From Entoloma clypeatum (taxonomy: Eukaryota > Basidiomycota > Agaricomycetes > Agaricales > Entolomataceae), in the NCBI GenBank assembly GCA_963565915.1, contig OY751495.1, positions 1,860,001-1,924,000 on the forward strand: a stretch of 64,000 nucleotides of DNA, in the 5' to 3' direction. Under the pieces are notes generated by a model that saw nothing but the letters and a program-made list of their open reading frames with translations, ran no database searches and was not told the origin of the DNA. Within the stretch, counting starts at the first letter, position 1. Every line of letters begins with the position of its first letter. Made by a program: the position numbers and the translations under genes. Below are positions 45,600 to 57,300 of this stretch, one piece after another.

Positions 45600-46285
45600 T
45601 ACATCATATCCGGATTAGCGGGTACAATTCCCAAGCCAACGGCATCGTCGAGAATGCACACAGGCACGTACGCGACGCCCTCGTGAAGATTTGCGACGGT
45701 AACCTACGCGAATGGGATAAGCATCTTCCCTTCATCTTCTGGGCCGAACGTATCACCATACGACGACGACTCGGCATGTCTCCTTACGAAGCTGTCACCG
45801 GAACCGAGCCTCTCCTCCCCTTCGACATCACAGAAGCGACATTCTTATTTCCCGACTTCGACAGGCGTTTATCCGAATCTGAACTCCTCGCCAACCGTGC
45901 TGCGCAGCTACAACGACGCGACGACGACCTCGAAACGATCCGTTCACGTGTTATCAATGCACGATTCAAATCTATTGCAGACTTTGAAAAGAAAAACAAA
46001 CATAATATTGCCGACTACGATTTTAAACCCGGCGCGTTCGTCCTCGTATTAAATAAGAAGATTGAGAAAGGAAAAAATAGGAAATGCCGGCCAAGATATT
46101 TCGGACCAATGCTCGTCGTCAAACGACACACAGGCGGATCGTACACTCTCGCGGATGTCAACGGCGCGCTCCACAAACGAAGCTTCGGCGCCTTCCGCCT
46201 TGTTCCGTACCACGCGCGGTCGAGAAAGGAAATACAAGTCACAGAATATGTCGACAAGGAGGATCTGGAAGGAGTGGAGGAATAA
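45600..46285 (+). pseudogene. Element A integrase C-terminal part
   Basis: The frame continues from the TA junction with HHIRISGYNSQANGIVENAH, RRLGMSPYEAVTGTEPLLPF and a C-terminal domain PRYFGPMLVVKRHTGGSY. It ends at TAA 46283-46285. No chromodomain follows. Confidence 0.8.
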
Positions 46286-46335
46286 ATGACGAAGGAGTGG
46301 TAGGATCGACCATGGAAGGTCGATATTCGTCTGTT

Positions 46336-46344
46336 GGGAGGAGA
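46336..46344 (+). promoter_or_regulatory. Element A polypurine tract
   Basis: GGGAGGAGA directly precedes the 3' LTR and would prime plus-strand synthesis. Confidence 0.65.
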
Positions 46345-46623
46345 TGTGGGGGATCGACTCTGGCTGGCATCGGATCTTGTCACACGGTTCGAGCGCACCC
46401 CTCTCGATGACACCCCGGCTCTAGGTTATATTTAGTTTCTTGGATTCCTTTCTTAGCAGGTTTCGGTTATATTGGGTCCTCTGGTCAGCCACGACGAAGT
46501 AGTATAAAAAGGGATGTAGTATGTAGTATGCAATCATCGATTCGGGTCCCTCTCGTCTCTCTCGTGCTTGCGCTCTCTCGCTTCTCTCGACGCGCACTCG
46601 CCGCCCGTGGTCTGGACGTTACA
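46345..46623 (+). repeat. Element A 3' LTR
   Basis: 279 bp, five visible substitutions relative to 17428-17706, followed by the CTCA target duplication at 46624-46627. Confidence 0.9.
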
Positions 46624-46735
46624 CTCAGTATACAACTCTAGGTACTTCTATCTTCCCTTGCTAGCATTCGTCACTTTACTTCCACACCCGATAATACCTC
46701 TTAACAAGGGGGCATCAAATGGGTATACTTCTTGC

Positions 46736-49234
46736 TCAGCTTGGTCGCGCGAACAGGCGAGTAAACTTCCGGGCCAGAGAAGGGGTCCTATTCTCAGGTT
46801 CTGAAATCGAACGATGCATTTTGCGGTGCTCAGGAGAAGGTGAAAGTGACGGTGTCGGTAAACCTGTGACCAGCGGGGCTCCTGATTCACTCGGCGTGGG
46901 ACTTAGTAACTGCAAAGTGAGAGGTGATCTTCCTAGGAGGATATTTAGCTTTGGGTACAAATGACGCAACGAATCCCCCTTACCCTTCCTTTCTTCGTCA
47001 CTCAAGGATGCCCTCCCTTCAATGGCTCGGTGGACAAAGACATGACAATCCGAGAGCGCATCGATGTTGGGGTCGTGGTTGGAATCCTTGTTGGCGGTCT
47101 TCTTGAGTGGATCGAGGCGGGTAGCAGCAGTTGCAGCGAGCTCATCCCAGGCCATGTTATCAGCTACACGTCCTACGATGATGCACGAATGTTCATCTTT
47201 AACATCACTCAAGTCGACCACTATCGCCACTTGATAGATAAAATTGGCAAAGACAGATGCCGTCTGACCCTCTGCAGCCTTTGCTTTGTCTCGGAAGGGG
47301 AAGAATCTTCGACGCTTCCCATGGCGCGTCGCTTGATTTTCTGACCAGAACACCATCACTTCTGTCTCGACTACGGGTGGCGCCCCACTCCGTAAGAATC
47401 CAAAAGAGGCGCTGGGTAAGAGTGGACGATCAAAGCTCCATTCCGGAAGGCATCCAGACTCGAACGCAGCAGCGTTGTGAGCATAGCCCCATATCACGTT
47501 CTCCAATTCTTTCCCATCGACCGAGTCATCCGTGGATGTACGAGGTGTAATCGCCCATCGTTTCTGGTTGTTTTCCAAACCCCAAGAACGTCCCACGGAA
47601 CCCCCCACCTGGCCAGAGGGGTTCATGCCCAAGGTAAACCCAGCATTGAAAAGCCTACTTTTCCCAGCTGTCGTCTTCACAGTATCGGTGACGAAAGGTG
47701 AAGTCTTGGGCGTATGGGACAAGAGTGTCACTGAGCTGGGGCTTGATGTTGCTGTGATGCGGACTTGAACAAGAGAGAAGAGATATATAGGCTGATCGAT
47801 GAAAATCGAATCGACCTCCAAATTGGTCATGTCAACTTTGAACCATGGTTTAGGCCATTCTGATCCATCAGGAGGAGATTTTGCCTGGTAGTTCCTGTCA
47901 ACCTATGCATATGAGTCGTCGATTGGCCATGATAAATATCTTTTCTACAACTTACTATGATATCAATACCACCGACGGTCTTGACTTGATGGGATCCATC
48001 TGGTCCTTTGATCTTAAGGGTAGGCCCGAAGCGCGGAATATTGAGCACACAGCGCCCTCGCTGCTCACTGGCTCGGCCGCTAATGCCAGTCTCGATTCCT
48101 GCGCTTCCCTCGTCGCCACCCCCGCTACTGTCACCCCTTCTTCCAGCGGAGTCACCACCGTCGTTGTCGTGCCTAGCTTTTCCCTTGCCTTTATCTTCGT
48201 CCTTTTTACGACTGTCTTCGCCATTCCCACCTTGCGTCGTGGCCTGTATCCGTGAGGATTCGGCGCCGTCTTTGTTCAGACTTTGCCCGAGCAATTTCGT
48301 TGGATCAACCGGAGCGGGTGCCAATTGTGGAAGGACCGAAGGGGGATGATCGACTGGGATATGATACGTTTCGCTGGGGGTGTAAACTATGCCCGGGAAA
48401 GGCCTGAAAGCAAGCTCCAACACCGCGCACACTTCTTCATTGGGAAGTGGTTGTAATTCGGTATCCAAGGACACATAAATCTCCTGCACTAAGAGTCGTT
48501 CCTGTAGCATTACTTCGTTGAAACCGACTTGGATTTTGTAAACGCCGTCATACTGAACTTGAGACAGTGCCCTGAAAAGCAGTGGTTCCATCCCAGATGC
48601 ATGAACGAAAGCATCATCGGCTGTAATGCATCGAACCGATTGATGGACTTTGGGGTCTGTTCCACTTTCCTGAGCTGAATGGGTTCCATTAATTACCGTC
48701 GGAGTACTATTGGTTGGCCTAGCATTTGATCCATCCACAGGCCGTTGCTGATCTGCGCCTTCCTCTGCAGCTGCGCCCTTGATGACATCGCTTGCAAGCT
48801 TGCCTGCTGCTTCAAGACCGGCCAAAGATCTGATCAAAAAAAAACAAAAAAAATCAGTCCAGTCGTCTTCAAAGGATATGCGATCCCAGGTAGAGCCAAG
48901 ATGCAATGAGAACAACGGCAGCGTTGACTTACGCACCATCATATCTACACAAGTTGCTTCCATAAAAATTCCCCCCTGAAGGCATGGGGGCCCCCATATC
49001 GTCGGCGTCACCTTCATCATCGTTATCTTCGTCCGGCCCAACACCTATTTCCTTCTTCGGCTCGTCTATAGAGCTCGGTCGAGATGGGGATGTTACGACC
49101 GAACTATGTAGGTGATATCCCTTCCCTGGTTGCTCCGAATTTTTCGTGTTCGAAGAATTGAGATTGTACATAATATTTGTGAAAGTGGTAGGCCCAGCGG
49201 GATTTATTGATACGGCAAATTCAAAGAAGGGCAT
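46736..49234 (-). CDS. Unknown 780-residue fungal protein
   Basis: Three exons, 49234-48933, 48829-47956 and 47902-46736, with GT-AG introns of 103 and 53 nt, keep one frame of 780 residues. The start is the ATG of MPFFEFAVSINPAGPTTF. After an acidic linker (EIGVGPDEDNDDEGDADDMG) a globular region (YDGVYKIQVGFNEVMLQE) is followed by a low-complexity Lys/Asp/Gly stretch and a C-terminal globular part (RWAITPRTSTDDSVDGKELE, FANFIYQVAIVVDLSDV). No signal peptide or membrane segment is evident. I do not recognise a family. The gene lies 112 bp from the right LTR of element A, so its 3' end may be affected by the element. Confidence 0.6.
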
Positions 49235-49720
49235 GTTGTTGTGGATCTATGGCAAATCGATGGTTAAAAGACGCAGAGGGGGTATTGTTGCAGAGAGCGT
49301 GGATGGAGGTGATGGGGGTTGATAGTCTCATTCCCACACTCTCATCGCGGTTTCCTTCCCAAATTGGGCCCATGTGGGAATGAGACTAGATAAACCCTTG
49401 TGGGTGTCGCTGTCATCGTCGTCGTCACCGTCTGATCCAACACCTGTTTCCTTCTTCGGGTCCTCCTGTCGAGATAGGAATTTCACTAGGCCAAAAGTAG
49501 GAGATATCCCATCCCTGACGAACTTCAAGCAGCTGGCGCCACCCTCTGACTTGAATGATAGTGGATGAATGCCCCGAGGTATAGGAGCCCCGATATTATC
49601 GTCGTCGCCGTCTTCATCGTCGCCACCACCACCATCGTTATCATTGTTCGGCCCGACACCAATTTCGGGTGGGGGTGGGCCTGAGGCGAGTGGTGTTCCA
49701 TCCTTGGCAAGCCCCGGTTG
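48975..49720 (-). repeat. Three diverged tandem copies of an acidic coding module
   Basis: A module with an (E)IGVGP/ETGVGS core followed by Asp/Asn runs appears at about 49050-48975, 49465-49400 and 49665-49570. The first lies in exon 1 of the 780-residue gene. The other two lie in the neighbouring decayed frame. Similarity is visible in DNA too: gtaggtgatatcccttccctg near 49110 against gtaggagatatcccatccctg near 49498. The unit has spread by local duplication. Confidence 0.55.
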
Positions 49721-50480
49721 AAGGGACAGCGGAAGCAGCAGTCGAACATACAATGGCGATTTGAAGCGTCCAGTCTCGGGAATTATTTGCGCATCCGTCA
49801 CAGGCCTATAAGTAGTGTGAAGTTGTTCATGTCGTTTATAACCAGTCTTGAGAAGGCTTCTTGAGAAGGCTTTGCCATACCCGGGCCATTGACATTGTTG
49901 TGGTTTCTCGTCGTTGTGAGATCGCATGTGACCTGCCGAGCGATGAGATCGATAACGAACACGAACCCTTGAGATTGATAAATGTGCTCCGCATCCTAGG
50001 ACAGGACAAGCAGAAGTAGCCTCTTGTTTCCTCCGCCTGGCTTCGGAAAGTGATATTAACTCGAGATTGCCCCTTGGCTTGAGAGGCGGCGGCCCTTTCC
50101 ACAACTGTTGTGGTCGCTGCACATGAATAACATATCCTGGAGCGGTCGGAGGGTATGGGTAGGTGCGCGATCCCCTCTCCAACACTACCAAAGCAAATGT
50201 CACGAAGACCTTCCAATTTTAGCTGGTGCGCGCAACCCGAAGAGGGCGGCCACTCACGCTCAAATTGTATTCTGGCAACATACCCTGCAGTGGAGGCATC
50301 TGGACGTTGTCGCCGTGTGAGGGAAAGTTGTTGATACAGTCGTCAAGGCTCATGCCTGGTGAATTGCTGCGTGGGGCCAGGCCATGATCAGCAAACACCA
50401 ATGGTTTGATCGAATATGCGTCAACGTGGACGTCGGTAGGGTCCTGGAGTTCACCAGCGACAAATTCTCGGGTTGTGGGT
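49328..50480 (-). pseudogene. Decayed C2H2 zinc-finger gene
   Basis: An upstream exon (about 50480-50258) reads DVHVDAYSIKPLVFADHGLA and ends at a GT donor. The finger region near 50000-49830 has CPVLGCGAH in one frame and FINLKG, then GHMRSHNDEKPQQC, in another, so finger 1 needs a frameshift (and a 34-nt intron). In finger 2 the second Cys is Tyr (CQWPGYGKAFSR), and a 13-bp direct repeat (CTTGAGAAGGCTT-like, about 49846-49876) has destroyed the middle before KRHEQLH. The rest of the frame, to 49328, is the acidic repeat. I read this as a former C2H2 transcription factor; a diverged functional gene is possible. Confidence 0.5.
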
Positions 50481-50804
50481 TGCCGCCGAGATTAAAGGGA
50501 TTAGAAGGGGCGTAGAGGTCGTCGATGCCATATGATATTCAATGCTGACGAGCCAGATATTGCAAAGTGAACTGGATTCGTCTACGATTGGGATCAAGTG
50601 AACGAGGAGAGGAAGTCGATGAAATGCTTCATACAGATTAGTCAGCCAAACCTAAATTTTTGACATCCACCTGTGCCCGCCGCTGTCGTGTGTCGTGGTG
50701 TCGCAGCTGCACTCGATTGCCAGATAAAGTCACACCTCTAATGCAAGTCTCTTCAACTCTCAAACACAGGACGCAAAGTTGATCTTTCTCCACCTACAGT
50801 CATC
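50481..50804. other. Intergenic region upstream of eIF3a
   Basis: This region lies between the divergent zinc-finger remnant and eIF3a. No further gene is evident. A pyrimidine-rich stretch (ctcttcaactctcaaac, ctttctccacctac) just before the ATG at 50805 resembles a fungal housekeeping core promoter. Confidence 0.35.
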
Positions 50805-53800
50805 ATGGCGCCCTTTTCTAAACCAGAAACCGTGCTGAAGCAGGCCGAAGGGCTCGTTTCCGTCGGTCAAAGTCATGCCGCCCTCCAATCACTCACAGAG
50901 ATGTTCTCCTCAAAACGATTCCGGTCGACGCCCCTGACGTCTTTGGAACCGATCATGCACCGTTTCGTCGAACTCTGCGTCGACATGCGCAAGGGCCGTG
51001 TGGCCAAGGAGGGCCTCATGCAGTACAAGAACATCGCCCAGAACACCAGCGTACAGAGCATAGAGTCCGTTATCAATCGTTTCCTCCACTTGGCGGATGC
51101 AAAAGTTCGCGAGGCACAGGAGAAGGCTGCCGTCAAATCTGCCGTGGACGTCGATGACTTGGAAGCAAGCGAGACGCCCGAAAGCATCTTGCTGGGTGCT
51201 GTTAGTGGCGATCAGAGCAAGGACCGCACGGACCGTGCTTTGGTTACGCCGTGGCTCAAGTTCTTGTGGGAGAGTTATCGTACGTCATTGGAAACACTGA
51301 AGAACAATGCACGATTGGAGGCTATATATCAGGCAAGTCTTTTGAACGAGTCACGACCATTCTCTGGGCTGATCCTTCATAGCAAATCGCCCAACAAGCT
51401 TTCAAATTTTGCCTTAAACACCAGCGCAAGGTCGAGTTTCGACGTCTGTGTGAAACTCTCCGACTTCATCTCGCCAATGTCGCGAAATATTCTAGTCAGC
51501 CTCATTCGATCAATTTATCGGACGCAGATACCCTCCAACATCATCTGGATACTCGTTTCGCCCAACTTAATACCTCTGTCGAGCTCGAACTCTGGCAAGA
51601 GGCTTTCCGATCCGTCGAGGATGTTCACAACTTGTTGACGATGGCCAAAAAAGCACCAAGGCCTGCGATGATGGCCAACTACTATGAAAAACTCACCAAG
51701 ATATTCTTGATGAGCGGTAATGCCTTATATCATGCAGCTGCATGGGGACGATATCATGCCATTGTCACGACGATAGGAGGAAAGTCAAGCGAGGAACTCG
51801 GCAGGCTTGCCGGGCAGGTTCTTGTCAGCACTTTGGCTGTTCCCGTTGGTCTCCAAACCGAGGAACAGGACGAGCTCAAGGGCAAAAATGCACGGTTGAC
51901 CGCTCTGCTTGGGCTCTCCAAAGTCCCTACCCGCGCCGGGTTGCTCAAGGACGCAGTGCGTATTACTCTTTCATCAACATTTGTCACAAAATCAGTCTCA
52001 TGAAATCTGATCAGCTCTCTCGAGGCGTCCTCAAACTTTCCCCCGAATTAATCAAAGCCCTGTATAACATCCTCGAAGTGACATTCGACCCTTTGACCCT
52101 CTGCAGCTCCGTTGCGCCTCTCCTGCAAGCTCTCTCCTCCGACGAACCCTACGCGCCTTACCTCCCCCTCCTCCAACGTGCCCTCCTCTCCCGCCTACTC
52201 TCTCAACTCTCCCAAGTATATACCACCGTCAAAATTAGCAACGTCCTCGCCCTCGTCGCCCCGCTCAAGGAAGCCGGCATCGAAGGCGCGTACGTCGCAG
52301 AGCAGGTCGAAGCGTACATCATGGGATGTGCGCGTAGGGGCGAGCTCGACATCCGCGTCGACCACAAGGATGGCAGCATAACCTTCATCGACGACGCGTT
52401 TGCGGTGGGCGACGAGTCTGCTGGTGCCATCGCTGGGCCGTCGTCGTTGTCCTCGTCCTCGTCCTCGTCGCAGGAGTCCACTGTGCAGCCAACGGTCGCC
52501 GAGCTTGTGCGGACCCGCCTTGGTAGGGTGGCGACGGCCTTGCATAATTCGCTGCAGGTGCTCGAGGGAAGGGAGAAGCAAGAGGCGGTGCTGACGGGGG
52601 AGGAGCAGGCGCAGAAGTTCAAGGCGCTGGTGGCGGTTGTGGAGGGTGAGAGGAAGGCGCTGCAGTTGAGGAAGGCGTTGGTTGCGAGGAGGAGGGAGTT
52701 GTTGAGTGAGTTGAGTGTGCGGAAGGAGAAGGAAGAGACTAGCAGGAGGGCAGAGATCAGTAGGAGGGAGAAGGAGGAGGAAGGTAGGAGGTTGAGGGAG
52801 GAGATCAGGAGGAAGGAACAGGAGAGGACGAAGAAGGAGCTTGAAACGATCAGGATTGACGAAGCGAAGAAGTATGCGCAGAGCCTGGTGGACAAGGGAA
52901 TCTTGAAGCCGAACGATGTTGAGGTGAGCCCGCCCTTTCTCATTATCTTGCCGGTTTAATTGACATACATTGCAAAGAAATTGGAAACAATCGACACTGA
53001 AGGCCTCATCGTCATTCAAGTCGCTCAACTCGAGAAGGAGAAGAAAGAGATGAACGAGCGGCTGCGCATCGTTGCCAAGCGAGTGGATCACGTCGAGCGC
53101 GCCTTCCGGAAGGAGGAGAGACCGCTCCTCGGCAAAGACTACGAGGAGCAACAGAAGAGGGACCGCGAGGCTTTTGAAGGATACCAAAAAGCGCGTCAGG
53201 AAGCTGCACGACGTGCGCACCAGGAGGATATGGTGACGAAAGCCCGTCTAGCGCGCATGAAGGGCGACTACGCGGCGAGGAGGGAGGTCCTTGCCGCCAA
53301 GAAGACAGCAGAGTTTGCCAAGAAGCAGGAAACTGCCCGGAAGAAGATAGAGGAGGAGAAAGCGAAGAGAACGGCTGCTGCCCTCAAGGCCAGGGAGGAC
53401 GAGCGACTGCGCCTCGAACTAGAGGAGAAGGCCCAGCGAGAGCGGGAGGAGGAGGAGAGGAGAATTGCGGCGGGCAAGTTTTGCTTTTTTTGCTCTTTAT
53501 TTTTTCACCCAAATCATCTTTTGATTGTTCTTTGTAAACCCCAACAGAGAAAGAAGCAGAGGAGGAACGACTCCGTCAAGAAGAAGAAGCCCAACGCGCT
53601 GCCGAAGAAGCCGAGAAACGCGAAGCGGAAGAAAAGGCTGCCGCCATCCGTAAACAGCGAGAGCAAGAGCGTGCCGCTTCTTTCGAACAAGCTCGACTCC
53701 AGAGAAAGCGAGAGGAAGAGGCCGAGGAGCGGAGACAGGCGAAGGCAGCAGAGAAGGCAGCAGAGAAAGCTGGATTGCTCCGCAAACCTGCCGCACCTCC

Positions 53801-54107
53801 ACTCGTTGCCCGCAGCAACAGCGGTGCTAACAGCGGAGAAAGCATACCATGGAGGCGTGGCGCGAACGTGGCGCCTAGTGCCACTCCACCTCGTGCAGAG
53901 AGTCCCGCACCGGCCGCGCCGAAATGGAAGTCAGCATCTGGCGCGCCAGTAGGTGGTAGTTGGCGAGCGAGAGAGGAGGCTAGAAAAGTTGCCGAGGCCG
54001 CCGGAACTGCTCCTTCACGCCCCGCTGCGAGGGAAGAGCCCAAGAAGGATGACGATGGTTTCCAGCCCGTTAAACCAGTGTATCGGCCTAGACAAATGCG
54101 GGGTTAG
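50805..54107 (+). CDS. TIF32: Translation initiation factor eIF3 subunit a
   Basis: Five exons (50805-51332, 51383-51955, 52015-52923, 52978-53473, 53548-54107) give 1021 residues, normal for fungal eIF3a. The N-terminus ([17 protein letters not shown]) and the region [13 protein letters not shown] are characteristic. The PCI region is in the middle; then comes a very long Glu/Lys/Arg coiled helix (spectrin-like region) and a tail ending [11 protein letters not shown]. eIF3a is the scaffold of eIF3 on the 40S subunit. Intron 1 (51333-51382) and intron 4 (53474-53547) both start GCAAGT, so both are GC-AG. A GT alternative in intron 4 shifts the frame. In intron 2 the acceptor at 52014, not the earlier one at 51995, restores the conserved join. 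Confidence 0.92.
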
Positions 54108-54375
54108 TTTTACTTGTATGCTGTCTTGTTGCGTTGTAGCCAAATTCATCTTTTACTGCACAAGCTCTAATTTTTGCATGTGCGAAAGGTAAGATAGGGA
54201 TACTCAATCTCTTTCACAGTGGCTCGAGTTTGAGTGCTATCTATCATTCTTCGATTCTAGGACATGCCTCCGTGTGGAATTGGTATGTATTACAGATGAT
54301 GATAGTTCTATCGGTATAACAATACGTACAGGGGTATTAGAGTACGTGGGGAGTCCAAAAGTATATAGGTTGGTT

Positions 54376-57300
54376 CTACATCTTCTCGTCCTCATCTGCA
54401 GCTTCCAGCATGAGGCCTGAAGACTCGAATCAGCACACCAATAATGGTAGAAACTGTGAATGACTGACTGCTCCACATCGAGGTCTGCATCGATGAGAGT
54501 ACATTTTGTGGGTCTGCCTCTGCAATGGAGGTTCGGCTCATAGAAAATGAGCTGCATGAAACATTCATGAACAGAAAATTGGTATCTTACCGAGACGCAT
54601 AAGCATTGTCTATTGAGGCCATGCTCATGTCGCTCGTGCGTCGGCTGCTTCGGTGAAGTCCCGCTGTCAGGTCGAGCGCCAAAGAGACGTCTGGTGGCTG
54701 GAACCTTCTGTCTGAGGTAGAGTTTCTTGGCGAACAGTAAGGCGAGCCGTCTGGAGTCATCACAGGACTGGGAATGTTGTCGGTGAGTGTATCGATCACA
54801 ATGGAAGGTATATCTGAATTGGTCATCAGCCACAACACTTTGACAGTTAAAGACCTCGTCACCGTGTAGTTGTGCAGACAACCTCCGTTGTCTCTCTGCC
54901 AGATACCGCCGTCGAGTAGCTATCGTCTTCAATAAAGAACGAACACGGTCCAAGTTAACAAGGTCGGTGACGAGTTTATTCATCCCTGTCCGGGCGACAA
55001 GATCCTTCAAGCTTTGTTGTTTGAATTCAGCAATCGTAATTTCGCTTCGGAATGACGACTCACATAAGGGCTTCTCCATCCACGATGAGTTTATGGTGGG
55101 CGAGGAGAATCAGCATCTCGTTGAAGGATATACCGTGCTCGCCGTGCGATATAATAGCTTCATGGTAAAGGCGACTGAAAACGGCTCTCCGTTTCCTGAT
55201 CCCAGCATAATCAATCTCATTCAATACGGCATCCAACTTGCCCACATCAACGCCCTGGATGACCTTGGATAACCAATTCAGACCAGGGTCTGGGGACTCT
55301 TTACAAGCCGCCATGATATTCGAGATGCTGTATTGGACAGGATAGACTCTGACTTCGAAGGCTCCATTGAGTTTCTGTTTTGAAGACGGCTTATCCATCT
55401 GTGACATAGTTGCATGAGGGAAGACGCACTTGGAAAAATCGAACGAAGTGAGAGGGTTCGAGATATCCAGTTTTGGTATTAGCAAACTCAGCCCAGACTT
55501 TCTTGAAGGATCGCATTTCTTCTCGAGTGATAGATTTGGCACCGCCAGCCGAAGTCTGAAATACATAAGAGAAGTTCTCCACAACGACACCTGTGAAAAG
55601 GTTAGTCCTGTACGGTATCATAGGATAAAAGCTGCATTTACCAGTGAACATGTTGACGAAAATATACTACAGCAATCAAATTAGCTCTCAAATTCACAAT
55701 TGGAAGTAGGCGGTTTACCATGCTGAGCAGGTTCCAAGCAATAGCTAGAGACAAAGCCCATGCCTCGCTACCACAGTCCGAATCGGGCAGTCCCTGGGAG
55801 AAATTGGTACAGCGAGGATATGAGATAGTACTATTGGAGCATCAATTGAATACTGGTTCTTTGAAACTTTTGAAATGTCATACTAATCATGCATATATTG
55901 ATTCCAGCCCTCCCTGCGAAGCCCCATAAATCAGTGAAGGAGTCATTTGAGTAAGGTTAAGTTGCTCACCCGACACTCATGAACACCAGCATCACGATGG
56001 CGGAACCCACAGATGAGTAATTTTGGTTCCTCGTCTCACCTGTGCTCCATTTTGTCAAGCCAAATACCTCAACGTACATGATAGCAAAGAACACAAAAAG
56101 GATGACCCATAGCCCGAGCAAGCTGATGATGACTGGCAAACTCGCCCTTTACGTGATGTTAACCCTGACTTCAGAGAATGAAGAAACAACGTACACTGCG
56201 GTTTTGAAGAGCATGTTTAACGCATCGAACCTCTGAACGAGCTTCAACGCAACGCTGACAAGAAAAAGTTTCTGAAGTTGCTGAACGATATAGCCCGCTG
56301 AACCGGATCGAACGATAAAAGTGGTTATGAAGCTTCCACCGGACACCACGATGTCGAAAAGATTCCATCCGTTTGCGCTGTAACTCCTCCACCCAAGGCC
56401 GAATAAACGAATGATGACATCGATTATATAGGCGAATATAATGGCCAGGAAGGCATCATCTACGTCGTCGATTAGCTGTGATCCCAAGGCAGGAAATATA
56501 TGTACTCACTTCGGACCCTATCAACGGCTGCCCATGTAGTGAAATTTTGGGACCTAGTAAAAACTATGAGACCAGAATAAGGAATAAAAATGAACATACA
56601 TTAAAGCCATGATCTGCAGGATGAAAACTAACGTCATCGTCCTTGACCACCAACCATGCTTGTAAACAGCACGATCGTAACACCACGCTCTGATGACGTT
56701 GCGAGGTCGAACCCGGGGTCTTCTTGATGGGTTCTGCCTCTTGAACAATTTTTGAAGATCGATCCATTCCCTCTGTGCTGCGGTCAAAAAAGCGGATCCT
56801 GTTTTGGTCCTAAAGTTCCCGATGATGATGCTGGAATAGGAGGTGAGATATTTCTCGCATAGTTGCAATTAGGGTGGGCATACCTGACGAAGAGAGTCAA
56901 AATAACTACTCCCCCCATGATGTTGTAGATGACGAAGAACAGGGCATTGTATTGAGACGCATTGGGAGAAGGTTGTTGTCCAGCCCCAGTAATGCTATTC
57001 GCAAATGTCATCACATCGATCCAACCCTCTAACGAGACGATCTCGAAAAGGATGAGCAGGGATGACCTGAAAGTGTCGAAGGAAAAGGTGGTAGAGGGAG
57101 AGGGGTTATCCCATGTCCGAGGGACCAAGATGCCGAACGAGTTCCCTAGAACTGTATTTGTATACTCGCCAGCACAGTTTGACATCCCAGCCACACTCGT
57201 ATCATTACACTCCCTCATCTTGCCTAAGAAGATGTTGAGGCCCCAAACAGCGTACGGAATCATGTACAGAAGGGCGAGGACAGCTGCATCCAAGATACGA

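Larger units (their letters stand above)
17428..46623 (+). mobile_element. Element A: Gypsy LTR retrotransposon, outer element of the nest
   Basis: It is bounded by two 279-bp direct LTRs starting TGTGGGGG and ending GTTACA, flanked by CTCA on both sides. The span is 29.2 kb, but subtracting B, D and E with one copy of each target duplication leaves about 6.4 kb, a normal Gypsy length. Order of domains: gag with a CCHC knuckle, retropepsin-like domain, RT with FVDD, RNase H, integrase with an HHCC-type finger and DDE core, basic C-terminus; no chromodomain seen. I see five differences between the two LTRs (about 1.8 percent), more than for the elements nested in it. It is dead: gag frameshift, TAG at 33120, TGA at 41799 and three insertions. 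Confidence 0.9.

Noticed and set aside
51956..51995. A 40-nt intron in eIF3a ending at 51995
   Set aside because: It leads to a stop or inserts non-conserved residues; the acceptor at 52014 restores the expected [15 protein letters not shown] join.
53474..53547. A GT donor four bases downstream (gttttg) for eIF3a intron 4
   Set aside because: It shifts the downstream frame into a basic, non-conserved reading; the GC donor keeps the Glu-rich helix and the conserved C-terminus.
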